From JANWHQ01 sp963775275 (GTDB taxonomy: Bacteria > Pseudomonadota > Alphaproteobacteria > Caulobacterales > Caulobacteraceae): DNA of 64,000 bases. The DNA lies in the NCBI GenBank assembly GCA_963775275.1, contig CAVZII010000005.1, positions 3,410,001 through 3,474,000 of the forward strand, in the 5' to 3' direction. Each line of letters begins with the position of its first letter. Position 1 is the first letter of the stretch. Under the pieces are notes generated by a model that worked only from the letters and a program-made list of their open reading frames with translations, did no database searches and was not told the DNA's origin. A program made the translations under genes and the position numbers. Below are positions 34,608-43,616 of the stretch, in pieces.

Positions 34608-35366
34608 CTACAGCGTCAGGCCAGCGTCCACGATCAGGGTCTGGCCGGTCACCGTCCGGGCGCCGCAGCCCAGGAAGACGATCACCTCGGCGATGTCCTC
34701 GGGCGTGCTGCGTCGCTTCAGCACCGAGTGATCGAGGGTCCCTTGCACCTGCTCGGGCGTCCATTCGATCTGCCAGGAGCTGTCCACGGCGCCGGGCGCG
34801 ACCGCGTTCACCCGCACCTCCGGGCCGAGGCCGCGCGCAAGGTTCTGGGTCAGGTTCACGACCGCCGCCTTGGTCGCCGAATAGGCCAGCGAGCTGCCGG
34901 GCTTGTTGAAGCCGGCGATGGAGGCGACCGACACGATCGCGCCGCGGGCGGCCTTCAGCGCCGGCGCCGCCGCCTTGGCGCAGCGGAAGGTCCCGAGCAG
35001 GTTCGTCTGGATGACCGCCGCCCACAGCTCTTCGGTGATCAGCTCGAGCTGCGAGGGCGCGACGGTCGCGCGCACCCCCGGCGTGCCGGCGTTGTTGACC
35101 AGCAGGTCCAGCCGCCCCAGATCCGCGATCGCGGCCTCGACCATCGCCTCGCAGGCGCCGGCCTCGGCGACGTCGCCGGGCGCCGCGATGACCTTCAGGC
35201 CCTGGGCGACGAGCTGCGCGACCGCGGCGGGACCGCGCGCGTCATCCGGCAGATGGTTCAGCGCGACGGCCGCGCCGAACCTCGCGAGCATCCTGGCGGT
35301 CGCAAAGCCGATGCCGGAGGCCGCGCCCGTCACCAGCGCGGCGCGCCCCGTCAGGTCGAACTGCAT
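34608..35366 (-). CDS. Short-chain dehydrogenase/reductase
   Basis: A 252-residue classical SDR. The cofactor motif is ALVTGAASGIGFATARML, the structural NNAG is at about 88 (LLVNNAGTPG), the catalytic serine lies in IVSVASIAGF, and the YxxxK pair is in SLAYSATKAAVVN. The C-terminal VTGQTLIVDAGLTL ends in the usual dimer strand. A GAASGIG with no acidic residue directly after beta-2 does not settle NAD versus NADP. It follows the cytochrome and cresol-dehydrogenase-like genes on one strand with a 33-bp gap, so it may oxidise the alcohol they produce (for example a 4-hydroxybenzyl alcohol); that is an inference. Confidence 0.85.
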   Translation of the reverse strand: MQFDLTGRAALVTGAASGIGFATARMLARFGAAVALNHLPDDARGPAAVAQLVAQGLKVIAAPGDVAEAGACEAMVEAAIADLGRLDLLVNNAGTPGVRATVAPSQLELITEELWAAVIQTNLLGTFRCAKAAAPALKAARGAIVSVASIAGFNKPGSSLAYSATKAAVVNLTQNLARGLGPEVRVNAVAPGAVDSSWQIEWTPEQVQGTLDHSVLKRRSTPEDIAEVIVFLGCGARTVTGQTLIVDAGLTL

Positions 35367-35399
35367 GGTTCCATCCTCCCCGCGCGCGGCGCCGCGCGC

Positions 35400-35849
35400 T
35401 CACTCCTGCGGCCGCTTCCTGGAAAGGTAGGCGCCCATCGCGGCGAGGTCGGAGTCGCTCACCTCCGTCGGCCGGAAGAAGGGCATGATCCCCGACCCGT
35501 GGCGGACGAAGAACGCCACCGTCTCAGGCGTCAGGTCGGTGCGGTCCTCCAGCAGAGCCGGCTTGGCGCCCTTGTACTTGAGCTGGAGCATCTGGGTCCC
35601 GACCATGGGCGGCATGCCGGGCTTGACGTCCTTGGGCCAGGATCCGTGGCAGAGGTTGCAGCGCGCCTGGAAGACTTCCTTGCCGCGCTGGACCTGGGGA
35701 TCCTTGATCGTCGGATCGGGCTGGACCTGGAAGGTGGTCCAGGACGACTGGGCCGTCGAGTTCGAGGGGGTCGGCTGGGCCGCCGCGGGCGCGAGGCCGC
35801 CGAGTCCCGCGAGGGCGGCGAGGAGCGGCAGGGTCCGCATCCGGCTCAT
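35400..35849 (-). CDS. Cytochrome c subunit of a cresol-dehydrogenase-like flavocytochrome
   Basis: A 149-residue periplasmic c-type cytochrome with a Sec signal peptide (LPLLAALAGLGGLAPAAAQ) and a single haem motif CNLCH (about residues 66-70). The axial methionine is likely in GIMPFFRPTEVSD, about 50 residues further, and the ending LAAMGAYLSRK is the usual last helix. Size and the MPPMVG segment match the small subunit of p-cresol methylhydroxylase. The ATG overlaps the stop of the flavoprotein gene by four bases, so the two subunits are translated together. It would accept electrons from the FAD subunit and pass them to the respiratory chain. Confidence 0.82.
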   Translation of the reverse strand: MSRMRTLPLLAALAGLGGLAPAAAQPTPSNSTAQSSWTTFQVQPDPTIKDPQVQRGKEVFQARCNLCHGSWPKDVKPGMPPMVGTQMLQLKYKGAKPALLEDRTDLTPETVAFFVRHGSGIMPFFRPTEVSDSDLAAMGAYLSRKRPQE

Positions 35850-37447
35850 GTCCGCGTCTCCCGCAGGCGCTTGGGCCAGATGCCGTAGCGGCCCGGCGAC
35901 AGGATGCCGTTGGGGTCGAGCGCGTCCTTCAGGGTCGCGTGCAGGCGCGAGAGCGCGTGGTCGCCCCAGGAATAGTGCGCCAGCACCTTGTCCATGAAGG
36001 CGATGTGCGTGCGGTAGATGCCCCAGCCGTTGGCCGAGGCGACGTCGCAGATCCGCTCGTACATGGCCCGGACCTTGGCGTTCTGCTCGCGGTCGTGGGT
36101 GATGTGCATGCCCTGGAACATGATGAAGGTGCGCCAGTGGTAGCTCATGGCGAAGCCCACGAACTGGGTGAGGCCCGCCTCGCGGAACATGCGCCCGAAC
36201 ACCCGGTGGGCCTTCAGGAGCTCGCGCCCGTCGATCGGCAGGATCGGCGAGGCGTCCAGGTGCCCGGCCACCGGCCCGTCCGCCTCCAGCCCCATCAGCG
36301 AGGAGAAGACGTTCAGGCTCGGGACGCCCAGGTAGACCGGGTCGCTGATCTTGCCGATCTGCTCGTCGGTCAAAGGGAAGCGGACGAGCTCGCCCTCCTG
36401 GAACGTCGCGCCTGGGATCTCGGAGAAGCGCTCCTTCACGTGCTCCCACTGGGCCGCGATCACCTTCAGCGGCCCGTAGAAATGAAGCTCCGTCTGCCAG
36501 AAGTTGCGCCCCTTGGCGGCGGCGAAGGCGTCCCATTCGGCGGCCGTTCCGCCGTCCTCGCGCATGAACAGGGCCTCGACCTCGGGGTCGGGCGGGCCGT
36601 TGAACACCGGGCTGGACAGGGCGTAGGTGCAGTTGACCACGCCCGAGTACATCAGGCTGGCCATGATCCGGACCATCGCGATGATGTCGTCGTGGCGCTG
36701 GACCTTGACGGTCCCGGCCAGCACGCCCTCGGGCTCGGGCATCAGGTGGAAGCCCATCTTGGTGACGATGCCGAGGTTCGACTGCGAGAAGATCCCGTCG
36801 ACGATCGGGCCGATGCCGTACCTGAACTGCTGCCAGGTCTTGGCGGCCGGCAGGGCGCCCATGCCGGTGCGCACCACATCGCCGTTGGCCAGCACCACCT
36901 CCATGCCGCAGTGGGCGTCGAAGTGGTCGCGGTAGGGCAGGGGCGTGCGCCCCGCGCCGTGGTCCAGGGCGTTGCCGACAGGGCTGCCCCAGCCCGGGTC
37001 AGGCGGATCGATCCAGAGCTTGAGCCCCCGCTCGCGGATGTGGCGGTAGAGATCGAAGTAGCTGACGCCCGGCTCGACCAGGGCGTAGGCGTTGTCCTCG
37101 TTGACCTCGAGGATGCGGTTCATCCGCTTCAGGTCCAGCACGACGCTGCCGGAATAGACCGGGGCCGAGCCGCCGTAGGCGAGGTTGCGGCCGGTTGAGA
37201 TGGTGTAGAGCGGGATCCTGTACTGGTTGGCGATGCGGCAGATCGCCTGGACCTGCTCGACGCTGTCGGGCGCCAGCGCGGCGGAGGCGATCCGGTCGTC
37301 GGGCTCGCCCCAGAGCGGGGAATAGGCGTCCTTGTAGAGATCGACAGTGTCCGGGTCGGTGAACACGTACTGGGCGCCGATGGCGGCCTCGAACGACTTC
37401 AAGGCCTCGGTGAAGTCGGCCTCGCTGATTCCTGGCGGGGTTCGCAT
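35846..37447 (-). CDS. FAD-linked 4-cresol dehydrogenase / vanillyl-alcohol-oxidase family
   Basis: A 533-residue flavoprotein with an FAD_binding_4 (PCMH-type) domain over about 40-260: TISTGRNLAYGGSAPVYSG, VLDLKRMNRILEVNED and a GNALDHGAGRTPLPYRDH segment. A C-terminal substrate domain carries SYHWRTFIMFQGMHI and ends DPNGILSPGRYGIWP, as in p-cresol methylhydroxylase and eugenol hydroxylase. These oxidise para-alkylphenols by a quinone methide intermediate. The paired cytochrome gene argues for the dehydrogenase type rather than the oxygen-using oxidase. The start at 37447 was set by a GGAGGG site and the MRTPPGISEADF N terminus; an upstream ATG adds atypical sequence. First gene of a three-gene operon. 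Confidence 0.87.
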   Translation of the reverse strand: MRTPPGISEADFTEALKSFEAAIGAQYVFTDPDTVDLYKDAYSPLWGEPDDRIASAALAPDSVEQVQAICRIANQYRIPLYTISTGRNLAYGGSAPVYSGSVVLDLKRMNRILEVNEDNAYALVEPGVSYFDLYRHIRERGLKLWIDPPDPGWGSPVGNALDHGAGRTPLPYRDHFDAHCGMEVVLANGDVVRTGMGALPAAKTWQQFRYGIGPIVDGIFSQSNLGIVTKMGFHLMPEPEGVLAGTVKVQRHDDIIAMVRIMASLMYSGVVNCTYALSSPVFNGPPDPEVEALFMREDGGTAAEWDAFAAAKGRNFWQTELHFYGPLKVIAAQWEHVKERFSEIPGATFQEGELVRFPLTDEQIGKISDPVYLGVPSLNVFSSLMGLEADGPVAGHLDASPILPIDGRELLKAHRVFGRMFREAGLTQFVGFAMSYHWRTFIMFQGMHITHDREQNAKVRAMYERICDVASANGWGIYRTHIAFMDKVLAHYSWGDHALSRLHATLKDALDPNGILSPGRYGIWPKRLRETRT

Positions 37448-37708
37448 CAGCCCTCCGTGTCCCCTCTGTTCCCGCGCGTCCGTCGGTCGCGCTGCGCCCC
37501 GACGCGCCACTCCCAAGACAAGGACCATGGCCGATGGTTCGCGCAAAGCTGGGCTGTCTTCGCGCGGCAGTCCAGCCCGAATCCACCGTCGGCGACCCTG
37601 CGTGTTGACACCGTCCGGGTCGGGCGGCGAAGCTGGGCCGTCGTCGGCTTGTGGCGCCCGAGGGGCGGCGGACTCCCAGGTCGATCACCCAGTCCGGGGA
37701 CGTCGACG

Positions 37709-38905
37709 ATGCATCAGCGCTTGCGGGCGGTCATGGGCCACGCCATGGCCGCATTGGTCCTTTTCGGCTGCGCCAAGCACGCCCGGCGCGACCAGCCGGC
37801 GGCGGCCGTGGAGGTCGCGCATCCCCTGGCCGAGCGCATCGTCGACTGGGACGACTACATAGGCCAGTTCCAGGCCGTGAAGACGGTGCAGGTCCGTCCG
37901 CGCGTGTCCGGCTACCTCGTCGGCGTCCACTTCCGCGACGGCCAGCTCGTGCGCCGCGGCCAGCTGCTCTTCACCATCGATCCGCGCCCGGCCCAGGCCG
38001 CGCTCGATCAGGCCAGGGCCCAGGAGGCGCGCGCCCAGGCGACCTTGACCAACGCCCAGGCGGAGCTGGCCCGCGACAAGACCCTGGTGGCCACCCAGGC
38101 GGTCAGCCGCGAGGAGTACGAGACCCGCGAGGCGGCGGCCCGCACGGCCAAGGCCGACCTCGAGGCCGCCAGGGCGAGCGTCCAGTCGGCGGCGCTGAAT
38201 CTCGGCTTCACCCGCATCACGGCCCCCATGGCCGGGAGGATCTCGGACCGGCGCGTGGACGCCGGCAACGCGGTCGTGGCCGACAGCACGGTGCTCACCA
38301 CCATCGTGACCGTCGATCCGATCTACTTCTCCTTCCAGGGCTCCGAGAGCCTGTTCCTCAAGCACCAGCGCGAGGGAATCGGCGAGGCGCGCCGCAGCAA
38401 GCCGGGCGATCCTGTCCGCATCCGGCTGTCCGACGAACCGGACTACCGCTGGCGCGGGCGCGTCGACTTCATGGACAACGCCATGGATCCCGGGACAGGC
38501 GCCATCCGGGGCCGGGCGGTCGTCGCCAACCCCGAGGGCCTGCTGACGCCGGGGATGTTCGGCCACATGCAGATGCAGGGCTCCCGGCCGTACCTCGGCC
38601 TGCTGCTGCCGGACGCCGTCGTGGTCACCCAGGGCGACCAGCGGATCGTCTACGTCGTGTCGGCCAAAGGCGTGGTGTCGGGCCGCGCCGTCCAGCTCGG
38701 CCCGATCAGCGGCGGCCTGCGCGTGATCCGCAGCGGCGTGCGCGCGTCGGACCTCGTCGTCGTGGACGGCCAGCAGCGCGTGCGTCCCGGCCAGAAGGCC
38801 ACGACCCGCCTGGTCAAGGTGACCCACCCGGCCGGTGAGGAAGCCCTGCCGACCGTGATCAGGCCGCCGGCCGGAGCGGCCACCCCCGTGGGCGCGGCGG
38901 GATAG
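37709..38905 (+). CDS. RND efflux periplasmic adaptor (membrane fusion protein)
   Basis: A 398-residue HlyD/AcrA-type adaptor. The N terminus MGHAMAALVLFGCAKHA contains a probable lipobox (LFGC), so the mature protein is a lipoprotein. The barrel-sandwich halves (QVRPRVSGYLVGVHFRDGQL, NLGFTRITAPMAGRISDRRV) flank a helical hairpin (about 95-165). A beta-barrel with DPIYFSFQGSESLF and a membrane-proximal domain follow. It links the inner-membrane pump to the outer-membrane channel. Two in-frame ATGs, at 37709 and 37733, are possible; both keep the lipobox. The permease gene starts 8 bp after its stop. Confidence 0.92.
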   Translation: MHQRLRAVMGHAMAALVLFGCAKHARRDQPAAAVEVAHPLAERIVDWDDYIGQFQAVKTVQVRPRVSGYLVGVHFRDGQLVRRGQLLFTIDPRPAQAALDQARAQEARAQATLTNAQAELARDKTLVATQAVSREEYETREAAARTAKADLEAARASVQSAALNLGFTRITAPMAGRISDRRVDAGNAVVADSTVLTTIVTVDPIYFSFQGSESLFLKHQREGIGEARRSKPGDPVRIRLSDEPDYRWRGRVDFMDNAMDPGTGAIRGRAVVANPEGLLTPGMFGHMQMQGSRPYLGLLLPDAVVVTQGDQRIVYVVSAKGVVSGRAVQLGPISGGLRVIRSGVRASDLVVVDGQQRVRPGQKATTRLVKVTHPAGEEALPTVIRPPAGAATPVGAAG

Positions 38906-38913
38906 GTCCGTCC

Positions 38914-41900
38914 ATGCGGCTTTCCCACTTCTTCATCGACCGGCCGATCTTCGCGGCGGTGATCGCCGTGGTGATCGCGCTGGTCGGCGCGTTCAGCTAT
39001 CCGCGCCTGCCGGTCGCCCAGTTCCCCGACATCTCGCCGCCCTCGATCAGGGTCAGGGTCAGCTACCCCGGCGCCTCGGCCGAAGTGCTCTCCGAGACGG
39101 TCGTCGCGCCGCTGGAGCAGCAGATCAACGGCGTCGAGAACATGCTCTACATGACCTCGACCTCGGTCTCGAGCGGGACGGCGTCGATCGACGTCACCTT
39201 CAAGCAGGGCGTGAACCTCGATACCGCCCAGGTCCAGGTCCAGAACCGCGTGGCGGTGGCGACGCCCCGGCTGCCCGAGCAGGTGCGCAACCTCGGCGTC
39301 ACCGTGAACAAGCAGTCCACGGGCTTCCTGATGCTGCTGGCGTTCAAGTCGACCAACCCGCAGGTCGACACCGACTACCTCGGGAACTGGGCCTACACGA
39401 CCCTGCGCGACGCCCTCCTGCGCCAGCAGGGGGTGGGCGACATCAACGTCTTCGGCGGCGGCGCCTATTCCATGCGGATCTGGATCGATCCGGACCGCGC
39501 GGCGGCCCGCGGCCTGACCGCGGACGACATCGTCGCCGCCCTGCGCAGCCAGAACGTCCAGGTGGCCGCCGGCTCGCTCGGCGCGCCGCCGTTCGGCCAG
39601 AGCCGGCCGGCCTTCGAGCTGCCCCTCCAGGTCGAGGGGCGGCTGAACAGCCCCGCCCAGTTCGACGACGTGGTGATCAAGACCGGCGCAGACGGGGCCG
39701 TCACGCGCCTGCGCGACATCGGACACGCCGAGCTGACCCGGCAGGACTACGGCACCCGCGCCTATACGGGTGGAGCGCCCACGGTCGGCATGGCGGTGTT
39801 CCCCCAGCCGGGCGCCAACGAGCTCGCCACCGCCAGGCGGGTGCTCGACACCATCAACGCCATGCGCCCGCAGTTCCCGCCGGGCGTCACCTATTCGATC
39901 CCCTACAACCCGACCCAGTTCGTGTCGGCCTCGATCAGCGAGGTCCAGAAGACCCTGCTCGAGGCCATGGTGCTGGTGGTCCTGGTCATCGTCGTCTTCC
40001 TCCAGACCTGGCGGGCGGCGATCATCCCGATCGTGGCGATCCCCGTCGCCCTGGTCGGCTCCTTCGCCGCGCTGAGCGCCCTGGGGTTCACGCTGAACTC
40101 CCTGACCCTCTTCGCCCTGGTGCTGGCGGTCGGCATCGTGGTCGACGACGCCATCGTGGTGGTCGAGAACGTCGAGCGGAACATCCGCGAGGGGCTGACC
40201 CCGCGCGAGGCGGCCCGGCGGACCATGGACGAGGTCTCCGGCGCCCTGGTCGCCATCGGCCTGGTGCTGATGTCGGTGTTCGTGCCCACGGCCTTCGTCT
40301 CGGGGATCCCGGGCCAGTTCTATCGCCAGTTCGCGGTGACGCTCTCGGCCTCGGCGGTGATCTCGCTGCTGCTGTCCCTGACGCTGACCCCCGCGCTTGC
40401 GGCGCTCCTGTTGAAGCCGCACGGCGCCGACGCGTCGTCCGGGTCCGGATGGCTTGCGCCGCTGCGGGTCTTCGGGCGGCGCTTCAATTCGGCCTTCGAC
40501 CGGGTGAGCGACGGCTACGGCCGGCTGACCTCGCGCACCGTGCGGCGCACGACCATGATGCTCGTGCTCTACGGCGGCCTTCTGGCCCTCACCGCCTGGC
40601 GCTTCATGGCCACCCCGACGGGGTTCATCCCCGACCAGGACCAGGGCGCCCTGATCGGCGTGGTCTCGCTGCCGCCGGGCGCGTCGGGCCAGCGCACCGA
40701 CCAGGTGATGCGGCAGGCGATGAAGATCGCGGACGCGACCCCGGGCGTCCAAGCCTCCCTGGCCTTCTCCGGGTACAACGCCGCCAGCTCGTCCCAGGAG
40801 TCCAACTCCGGCGCCCTGTTCATGAAGCTGGACGACGAGAGCTACCGCCAGGCGCACCACGAGACGGTGGGCGAGCTCACCCAGGCGCTGAACAGGCGCC
40901 TCACCGCCATCGCCGGCGCCCAGACGCGGGTGATCTCGCCGCCCACCGTGCGCGGCATGGGCAACGGCGGCGGCTGGCGGATGATGATCGAGGACCAGGC
41001 CGGCGCGGACTACAAGGCGCTGGAGACCGCCGCCAACGCCATGGTGGGCGCCGCGGGCAAGGATCCCGACGTCACGGGCGCCTTCAGCCAGTTCACCATC
41101 GGCGCGCCGAGGCTGGTCGGCGTGGTCGACCGGGACGAGGCGCACATCCTGGGCGTCCAGCCGTCCGCCATCTACGACACCCTGAACGCCTACCTCGGCT
41201 CGGTCTACGTCGACGACTTCAACCTGTTCGGCCGGACCTACGAGGTGATCGCCCAGGCCGATCCGGAGTACCGCGCCGAGCGGGACAACATCCTGGCGCT
41301 CAAGGTCCGCTCGGCGTCGGGCGGCATGGTCCCCCTGGGCTCGGTGATGACCTTGCGGGAGTCCGCCGGCCCCACCCGGGTGGTCCGCTACAACCTCTTT
41401 CCCGCCGCCGACATCCGCGGCCAGCCCGCGCCGGGCAGGTCCTCAGGCCAGGCGCTGGCCGCCATGGAGAAGCTGGCGAGCAAGCTCCTGCCCGACGGCA
41501 TGAGCTACGAGTGGACCGACATCGCCTACCAGCAGAAGCTGGCCGGGAACACCGGCGGCATCGTCTTCGGCATGGCCGTGGTCTTCGTGTTCCTCGTGCT
41601 CGCCGCCCAGTACGAGGCCTTCACCCTGCCGCTGGCGGTGATCCTGATCGTGCCCATGTGCCTGTTCGCGGCGATCCTGGGCGTGAACCTGCGCGGCATG
41701 GACAACAACATCCTGACCCAGGTCGGACTGGTGGTCCTCGTCGCCCTGGCGGCCAAGAACGCCATCCTGATCGTCGAGTTCGCCCGCCAGAACGAGGAGC
41801 GCGGGATGGACCGGTTCGAGGCGGCGATCGCGGCCGCGCGGGTGCGCCTGCGGCCGATCCTGATGACCTCCTTCGCCTTCATCTTCGGGGTGTTCCCGCT

Positions 41901-42096
41901 GGTCATCGCCGCCGGCGCCGGACACGAGATGCGCCAGGCGCTGGGCACGGCGGTCTTCTTCGGCATGCTGGGCGTGACGGGCTTCGGCCTGGTGTTCACG
42001 CCCGTCTTCTACATCGTCTGCCGCTCGATCGCGGACCGGCTGCCCAAGCCCCATGAAGCCGAGCGCCTGACGACCATGGGGGGAGGCTCCGAATGA
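38914..42096 (+). CDS. RND multidrug efflux permease (HAE1/AcrB type)
   Basis: A 1060-residue inner-membrane pump. It begins LSHFFIDRPIFAAVIAVVIA, the standard first helix, and has the proton-relay pair in LAVGIVVDDAIVVVENVERN and the partnering lysine in LVALAAKNAILIVEFARQ. The porter domains include QVQVQNRVAVATPRLP and the docking-domain loops. Twelve membrane helices can be traced. It uses the proton gradient to expel hydrophobic drugs or phenolics through the tripartite complex. Length and motifs are complete. The stop overlaps the start of the outer-membrane component (ATGA). Divergent from the cresol-dehydrogenase-like operon, it may export aromatic compounds, which is only a contextual guess. 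Confidence 0.95.
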   Translation: MRLSHFFIDRPIFAAVIAVVIALVGAFSYPRLPVAQFPDISPPSIRVRVSYPGASAEVLSETVVAPLEQQINGVENMLYMTSTSVSSGTASIDVTFKQGVNLDTAQVQVQNRVAVATPRLPEQVRNLGVTVNKQSTGFLMLLAFKSTNPQVDTDYLGNWAYTTLRDALLRQQGVGDINVFGGGAYSMRIWIDPDRAAARGLTADDIVAALRSQNVQVAAGSLGAPPFGQSRPAFELPLQVEGRLNSPAQFDDVVIKTGADGAVTRLRDIGHAELTRQDYGTRAYTGGAPTVGMAVFPQPGANELATARRVLDTINAMRPQFPPGVTYSIPYNPTQFVSASISEVQKTLLEAMVLVVLVIVVFLQTWRAAIIPIVAIPVALVGSFAALSALGFTLNSLTLFALVLAVGIVVDDAIVVVENVERNIREGLTPREAARRTMDEVSGALVAIGLVLMSVFVPTAFVSGIPGQFYRQFAVTLSASAVISLLLSLTLTPALAALLLKPHGADASSGSGWLAPLRVFGRRFNSAFDRVSDGYGRLTSRTVRRTTMMLVLYGGLLALTAWRFMATPTGFIPDQDQGALIGVVSLPPGASGQRTDQVMRQAMKIADATPGVQASLAFSGYNAASSSQESNSGALFMKLDDESYRQAHHETVGELTQALNRRLTAIAGAQTRVISPPTVRGMGNGGGWRMMIEDQAGADYKALETAANAMVGAAGKDPDVTGAFSQFTIGAPRLVGVVDRDEAHILGVQPSAIYDTLNAYLGSVYVDDFNLFGRTYEVIAQADPEYRAERDNILALKVRSASGGMVPLGSVMTLRESAGPTRVVRYNLFPAADIRGQPAPGRSSGQALAAMEKLASKLLPDGMSYEWTDIAYQQKLAGNTGGIVFGMAVVFVFLVLAAQYEAFTLPLAVILIVPMCLFAAILGVNLRGMDNNILTQVGLVVLVALAAKNAILIVEFARQNEERGMDRFEAAIAAARVRLRPILMTSFAFIFGVFPLVIAAGAGHEMRQALGTAVFFGMLGVTGFGLVFTPVFYIVCRSIADRLPKPHEAERLTTMGGGSE

Positions 42097-43516
42097 GCGG
42101 CCTCCGCGCCGGTCCGGCCCGCGCCGCCCTGCTGGCGCTCGCCCTGACCGGCTGCGCCGTCGGCCCGGCGTACCGTTCCCCGCTTGCGGCAGCGCCCGCC
42201 CAGGGCGCTTTCGCCGGCGCAGGCGAGGCGGTCTTCGCGCCGGCCCCGCCGCCCGGGGACTGGTGGCGGCTCTACGACGATCCGGCGCTCGACGGCCTGG
42301 TCCGCCAGGCCCTGGCGGCCAACACCGACCTGGAGGTCGCCGCCGCCAACCTGCGCCAGGCGCGCGCGGCGGTCTCCGAAGCGCGCTCGGGGCTGTTGCC
42401 GGCGACCACGACCAGCGCCGGCGCCCAGCGCGCCCGCACGGCCCGGCAGGGGACGAGCGCCGCCGGGACGGCCAACACCTTCGACGCCGGCCTGAGACGT
42501 CGCCTATGAGGTCGATCTCTTCGGCCGGCTTAGGCGTGGGATCCAGGCGGTCAAGGCCGACGCCGGCGCGGTGAAGGCCGCCTATGATCTCGCGCGCATC
42601 ACCGTCGTGGCGGAGACCGTCCGCGCCTATGCCGACGCCTGCGCCGCCAACCAGCAGCTCGCCGTCGCGCGGCGGAACCTGGACCTGACCGAGAAGAGCT
42701 ATGACCTCACCGAGCGCCTGCTCGACGCGGGACGGGATACCGCGCTGGACACCGCCCGCGAGGGCGCGCTGCTGGAACAGACCCGCGCCGCCCTGCCGAG
42801 CCTCGAGGCCGCGCGCCGCAGCGCGCTCTTCCGGCTGGCGGTCCTGACTGGCGCTCCGCCGGCCGACATCCCGCCCGCCGCCGAAGGCTGCGCTCGCGCC
42901 GCCGACGCTGGAGGCGCCGATGCCGGTCGGGGACGGGGCGTCCCTCCTGCGTCGCCGCCCGGACGTGCGCGAAGCCGAGCGCCGGCTCGCCGCCGCCACC
43001 GCCCGCATCGGCGTGGCCACGGCCGAGCTCTATCCGACCGTGACGCTCGGCGGCTCGGTCGGGTCGACGGCGCCCAGGCTCGAAGCTCGGTGCGCGCCGG
43101 CGTTCCGCTGGAGCTTCGGCCCGCTGATCCAGTGGAGCTTCCCGAATCTCCTGGCGGCCGAGGCGCGGCTCGGCCAGGCCAGGGCCTCCGCCGCCGCCGC
43201 GCTCGCCAGCTTCCGCGGGACGTGGCTTTCGGCCCTGCGCGACACCGAGACGGCCCTGACCCGGTACGCCCGTGATCTCGACCGGCTGGACGACCTGCGG
43301 CGTGCGCGCGACCAGAGCGCCAGGGCCGAGACCGCCGCCGACCAGCGCTTCAGCGCCGGCTATGCCAGCTCGCTCGACCTGCTGGACGCCCAGCGCACCC
43401 TTGTCGCCGCCGAGACCGCGCTCGCCCAGCAACAGGCCCAGGTCGCCGCCGACCAGATCACCCTGTTCCTGGCGCTGGGCGGCGGGTGGGAAGAGCGGAC
43501 CGACGCGAACGCCTGA
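42093..43516 (+). pseudogene. NodT/OprM-family outer-membrane efflux lipoprotein, two frameshifts
   Basis: Starts ALLALALTGCAVGPAYRSP, the lipobox and conserved GPxY of the family, then WWRLYDDPALDGLVRQAL and NLRQARAAVSEARSGLLP. One extra A near 42494 (GGCCTG-A-GACGTC) shifts the frame; YEVDLFGRLRRGIQAV resumes in the next one. A second shift near 42885-42895 leads to LLRRRPDVREAERRLAAAT, ATAELYPTVTLGGSVGS and DLLDAQRTLVAAETALAQ. Joined length is about 470 residues, normal for this family. It would form the outer-membrane trimeric channel of the RND system encoded just upstream. Each shift is a single base, so errors in the sequence remain possible. Confidence 0.85.
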
Positions 43517-43616
43517 GCGCGACGCGGACGCCGAGCAGGGCGGCGGCCGCCCAGCGCCTTGCAACTGGCCCGAGAGCGGGGAGGGGCGCCGGGCGACCTC
43601 CGCTGCGCGGCTTGCG

